Shown here: positions 61,357-64,000 of the stretch, piece after piece
How positions within the stretch are numbered: position 1 is the first letter of the stretch
How the letters are laid out: every line of letters starts with the position of its first letter
NCBI RefSeq assembly: GCF_002876705.1
Contig: NZ_MDAG01000057.1
Location: 186,001-250,000, forward strand
Length of the DNA: 64,000 bases
Reading direction: 5' to 3'
DNA from: Enterovibrio norvegicus_B
GTDB lineage: Bacteria > Pseudomonadota > Gammaproteobacteria > Enterobacterales > Vibrionaceae
Position numbers and translations under genes: made by a program
The notes under the pieces: model-generated
What the model was told of the DNA's origin: nothing
Database searches by the model: none
Seen by the model: the letters and a program-made list of their open reading frames with translations, nothing else

Positions 61357-61748
61357 AGTTACTCCATGGTTAGTCAGCACTACGAACATTTCGCATGCCG
61401 ACTTATTGTTATAGTTCTTCTAATATCTGGTCGCGGCGCGCGATATTCAAGTACTTAGTGATTTTTCTCTCTGTTTAAGATGGGTGTGATTCACTTCTAT
61501 TCGTGTTTTGCACAAAAAGTGCCACCAATATTGGCCTGTTTTCCTAATCTTAATAGTGTCGCTTGTTTCATTGCTGATAATTTCCTAAGAATTCATCGAT
61601 AAACCCCGTCTCACGATTTCTCAATGTTGAGCCTGCAATGAAACTAGGGGAGTGAGCTTAAGACACGCATCTCCTTGATGGTTAGACTACGTGCATATCA
61701 TCAAGGACATACGACTGCAATTCGACATGCGAAGCACTGGGGAGAGTT
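61357..61748. other. Divergent spacer before the adhesin gene
   Basis: 392 bases. A hairpin TCCTTGATG (61672-61680) / CATCAAGGA (61699-61707) lies in the likely leader of the adhesin gene, 41 bases before its ATG. GGGGAGAG is the ribosome site. No further gene is seen. Confidence 0.45.
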
Positions 61749-64000
61749 ATGATTGGTCACGAGTTTGATTCCAAATTAGACGTTATCGAGGTTAGAGGAC
61801 AGGCGTTTCTAGTCACGAATGATGCGAGAATCATTGGCCTCGAAAAAGGCATGCACATCGCGCCGAATCAAGTACTTTTGACGAACAACGACAGTGATGT
61901 CGTGGTTGCCCTAGATGGCAACGTCTTTCAAATCGATAGCCAATGCGCTTCCTGTTTGGTTCCTGCAACCGCGGGTCAAGATGCTTCTATTGCGACAACG
62001 CAAATCCAAGCCTATTTCAATGGTGAGGTATTGGATTCAGATTTGCCTTTGAATCTTGACGTTGCCCAGCTCCAAGAATTGATTCTGCAAGGTGTCGACC
62101 CCACCGAACTTTTTGAAGAAGCAGCAGCCGGTGAAGCCGCTGAAGGTTCTTCGAATGCAGGCTTCGTCGTTATTGAGTACCTTAATGCCTCCACACTTGC
62201 TGAAGCCGGGTTCGATACCACAGGACCGTCAGGTGATAGCAATATCATTCCAGACTTTTTTGGCGACGATGACAATCGCAACGACGGCGGCAATGATGGT
62301 GGTGATACCACACCACCTGTTCCGCCTCCTCATGTTGATGGTGCTGGTGGCCAGCGCATTTCGCTTTCAGTCGATGAAGGTGATCTCGATAACTCACCTT
62401 ACGGCACCCCGATCACGGCGGCGTTTACGATTGAAGCCGGCACTGAAGCGTTAAACCCCAGAACGCTGCAAATTGCGCCGAGTGCTTTAGCACAATTTGA
62501 GACGGAATTGAGCACTATCACTTCAGGTGGTGAACCTGTCGTGTTCACACGTTCAAGCACGGCGTCCGGTGATACGGGTACGTTTACGCTGGTGGGGACG
62601 GTTGATGGCGAAGTGGTCATCACCTTGACGGTGACGGCAACACAAGATGGCGATGATTTGGCTGTCAGTGCCACGCTGGAGCAATCTGCGCCGCTGGACC
62701 ATTTGAGTGGTTCAGGGACATACATTGAAATCAATGGTGATGCGATCACCATTGATTTACCGCTACAAGTTGCCGATAGTTCCGGCGACTTGCTTCAAGA
62801 ACCTGCGCAAATTCAGTTAGTCAGCAACGATGGTGCGGCCCCTGTTGTGGGTAATGCCAGCATTGAGATAGAAGAGCCGCAAAACAACCCAGTCAGCGAA
62901 AAGCGCGAATCCACCACCGAAGGCATCGATCTTGGCAGTGACAATATCGCCAAAATTGAGTTCGACGATACACAAGCCAAGCTCGCTTTTGATGGTGTCA
63001 CCAGTCATGACCAAGAAACCTGGGTAGACACCTCTGTTGATGGTGTGGTGACACTACGCGTCGTTGGCTCGGATGAAGTCGTGCTTGAAATTTCGCTAAA
63101 AGCGCCTTCCGCGCCGGGTGAAACTGCAGCGTACGAAGTGACGCAATTTTTGCCTATCGACCAAGATGAAGATGTTGTCGGCGACGGTAACTTCGAACAG
63201 TCTACATTTACACTGCCGTTCAAGGTTTACGATAACGACGGCGATGTGAGCAATGATTCCGAGGTGACGTTCACCATTAAAGATGGTGTACCGACAACGG
63301 GTGGCGAGCGCCTGAATGCTGCCGGTGATCCAGAGGACTTCTTGTCTATTGACGAATCGGGCTCTAGCCAAGATACCTCTGAACGAAATTCAGCGACAGG
63401 TTCGTTTGATATTGAAGCGGCGTCGGACAAGTTGATGCCAGACACCTTGAGCATTGAAGACTTTGCATCGCTTCAAACAGAGTTGATGGAACTTCAGAAC
63501 AATGCGGGTGAAAACGTTGATGACGTGAGCTTGGTGGAGAGTACTGATGCAAGTGGCAATCGTGTTCTGACGATCACCGCATCTATTGGTGGCGAACCGG
63601 CATTGGAGTTTGTGTTTACTGCTACACAAGCTGCGGGCGCTATCGATGTCACGGTAGAAACGGCATTCCATCAATATACACCGCTTATTCATCCGCAAGA
63701 CCCAGATGCAGCGCAGCAAAGTGGTTATGTCACCGCGGATGACAATACCATTACCATCAAAATTCCGGTACAAATCCAAGACTCTGATGGCAATAGCCTC
63801 ATAAATCCTGATACGACGTTTGATCCAAGTGCACCAGACCACCAAGGTCGTGTGGTGACATTCGAAGTGACGGACAATGCAACCGCAACGGTGACTGAAA
63901 CGACTGTTGACGATATTACCGTTGATGAGAGCGGCATTGATAGTAGCGCCACTAGCCATCAGGGGTCCCAAGCCAGCGGCACATTGAATATCGACGATAC
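61749..64000 (+). CDS. LapA-like retention-module adhesin, 3' end outside window
   Basis: The frame is open from ATG 61749 to the window edge (750 codons). Residues 1-118 form the N-terminal retention module (VIEVRGQAFLVTNDARIIGLEKGM, ALDGNVFQI, LDVAQLQELILQGVDPTELFE). Residues 124-128 are EAAAG, the di-alanine site that LapG-type proteases cut, followed by NAGFVVIEYLNA as in other retention-module proteins. A Gly/Asn/Asp-rich linker (residues about 178-200) leads to long repeated beta-domains of the T1SS-143 kind (SVDEGDLDNS, SIDESGSSQDTS, TVDESGIDSSATS at repeat starts). Such proteins are secreted by a type I system, held in the outer membrane and released when c-di-GMP falls. The secretion genes and LapD/LapG would lie outside. 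Confidence 0.9.
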   Translation, partial: MIGHEFDSKLDVIEVRGQAFLVTNDARIIGLEKGMHIAPNQVLLTNNDSDVVVALDGNVFQIDSQCASCLVPATAGQDASIATTQIQAYFNGEVLDSDLPLNLDVAQLQELILQGVDPTELFEEAAAGEAAEGSSNAGFVVIEYLNASTLAEAGFDTTGPSGDSNIIPDFFGDDDNRNDGGNDGGDTTPPVPPPHVDGAGGQRISLSVDEGDLDNSPYGTPITAAFTIEAGTEALNPRTLQIAPSALAQFETELSTITSGGEPVVFTRSSTASGDTGTFTLVGTVDGEVVITLTVTATQDGDDLAVSATLEQSAPLDHLSGSGTYIEINGDAITIDLPLQVADSSGDLLQEPAQIQLVSNDGAAPVVGNASIEIEEPQNNPVSEKRESTTEGIDLGSDNIAKIEFDDTQAKLAFDGVTSHDQETWVDTSVDGVVTLRVVGSDEVVLEISLKAPSAPGETAAYEVTQFLPIDQDEDVVGDGNFEQSTFTLPFKVYDNDGDVSNDSEVTFTIKDGVPTTGGERLNAAGDPEDFLSIDESGSSQDTSERNSATGSFDIEAASDKLMPDTLSIEDFASLQTELMELQNNAGENVDDVSLVESTDASGNRVLTITASIGGEPALEFVFTATQAAGAIDVTVETAFHQYTPLIHPQDPDAAQQSGYVTADDNTITIKIPVQIQDSDGNSLINPDTTFDPSAPDHQGRVVTFEVTDNATATVTETTVDDITVDESGIDSSATSHQGSQASGTLNIDD

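Noticed and set aside
62012..63971. Several reverse and forward frames inside the adhesin gene
   Set aside because: They are shadows of the long open adhesin frame, which has a start, ribosome site and family motifs.

Overview
The window looks like a chromosomal segment from a marine gammaproteobacterium of the Vibrionaceae, perhaps near Grimontia, Enterovibrio or Photobacterium; the genus is a guess. The family call rests on three things. First, the E. coli/Vibrio-type synteny rne / rluC / yceF / yceD-rpmF-plsX-fabHDG-acpP-fabF-pabC-mltG-tmk-holB-ycfH / ptsG is intact. Second, there is a TfoX-type competence regulator and a VC1899-like CARF nuclease. Third, a dispersed palindromic repeat (TATACCCAAACAAC...) of a kind common in this group occurs four times. 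No rRNA, tRNA, insertion-sequence transposase, prophage or CRISPR array was seen.

Layout. 1-6.7 kb is accessory: the end of a secreted heme-binding-like protein, an 853-residue protein I do not recognise, a DM13 protein and a Tat-exported lipoprotein oxidase of the cholesterol-oxidase type. 6.7-8.6 kb is an electrophile-response module (curA plus a NemR-like TetR regulator, each preceded by a matching operator). 8.8-13.3 kb is part of a myo-inositol pathway (fused iolC, iolE, mmsA). 13.4-21.3 kb holds housekeeping and small regulatory genes (thioesterase, pseudouridine synthase, LysR, Spo0M-like, miaE, a YafY-type regulator pair, fasciclin lipoprotein, SulP transporter). 21.7-40.5 kb is the conserved core: RNase E with a probable long autoregulatory leader, then the fatty acid synthesis cluster and ptsG. 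40.6-46.6 kb has lysO, an HDOD protein, tfoX, a DsdC-like LysR regulator and small envelope proteins.

46.7-56.5 kb contains two related signalling modules. Module 1 is a receiver/cNMP-type/histidine kinase protein with a stand-alone receiver. Module 2 is a DASS transporter, a cNMP-type histidine kinase and a stand-alone receiver in one tightly packed operon. Both kinases carry a similar stretch of about 80 extra residues inside the dimerisation/phosphotransfer domain, and all three receivers align residue for residue at the catalytic positions. 56.6-61.4 kb holds zntA with a MerR-type operator, udp, and a CARF-nuclease (DUF1887) with no CRISPR locus nearby. The window ends inside a large LapA-like retention-module adhesin.

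The best candidates for something new are the paired kinase/receiver modules with the extra segment and the CRISPR-less CARF nuclease. All family calls come from reading motifs by eye; no database search was possible.
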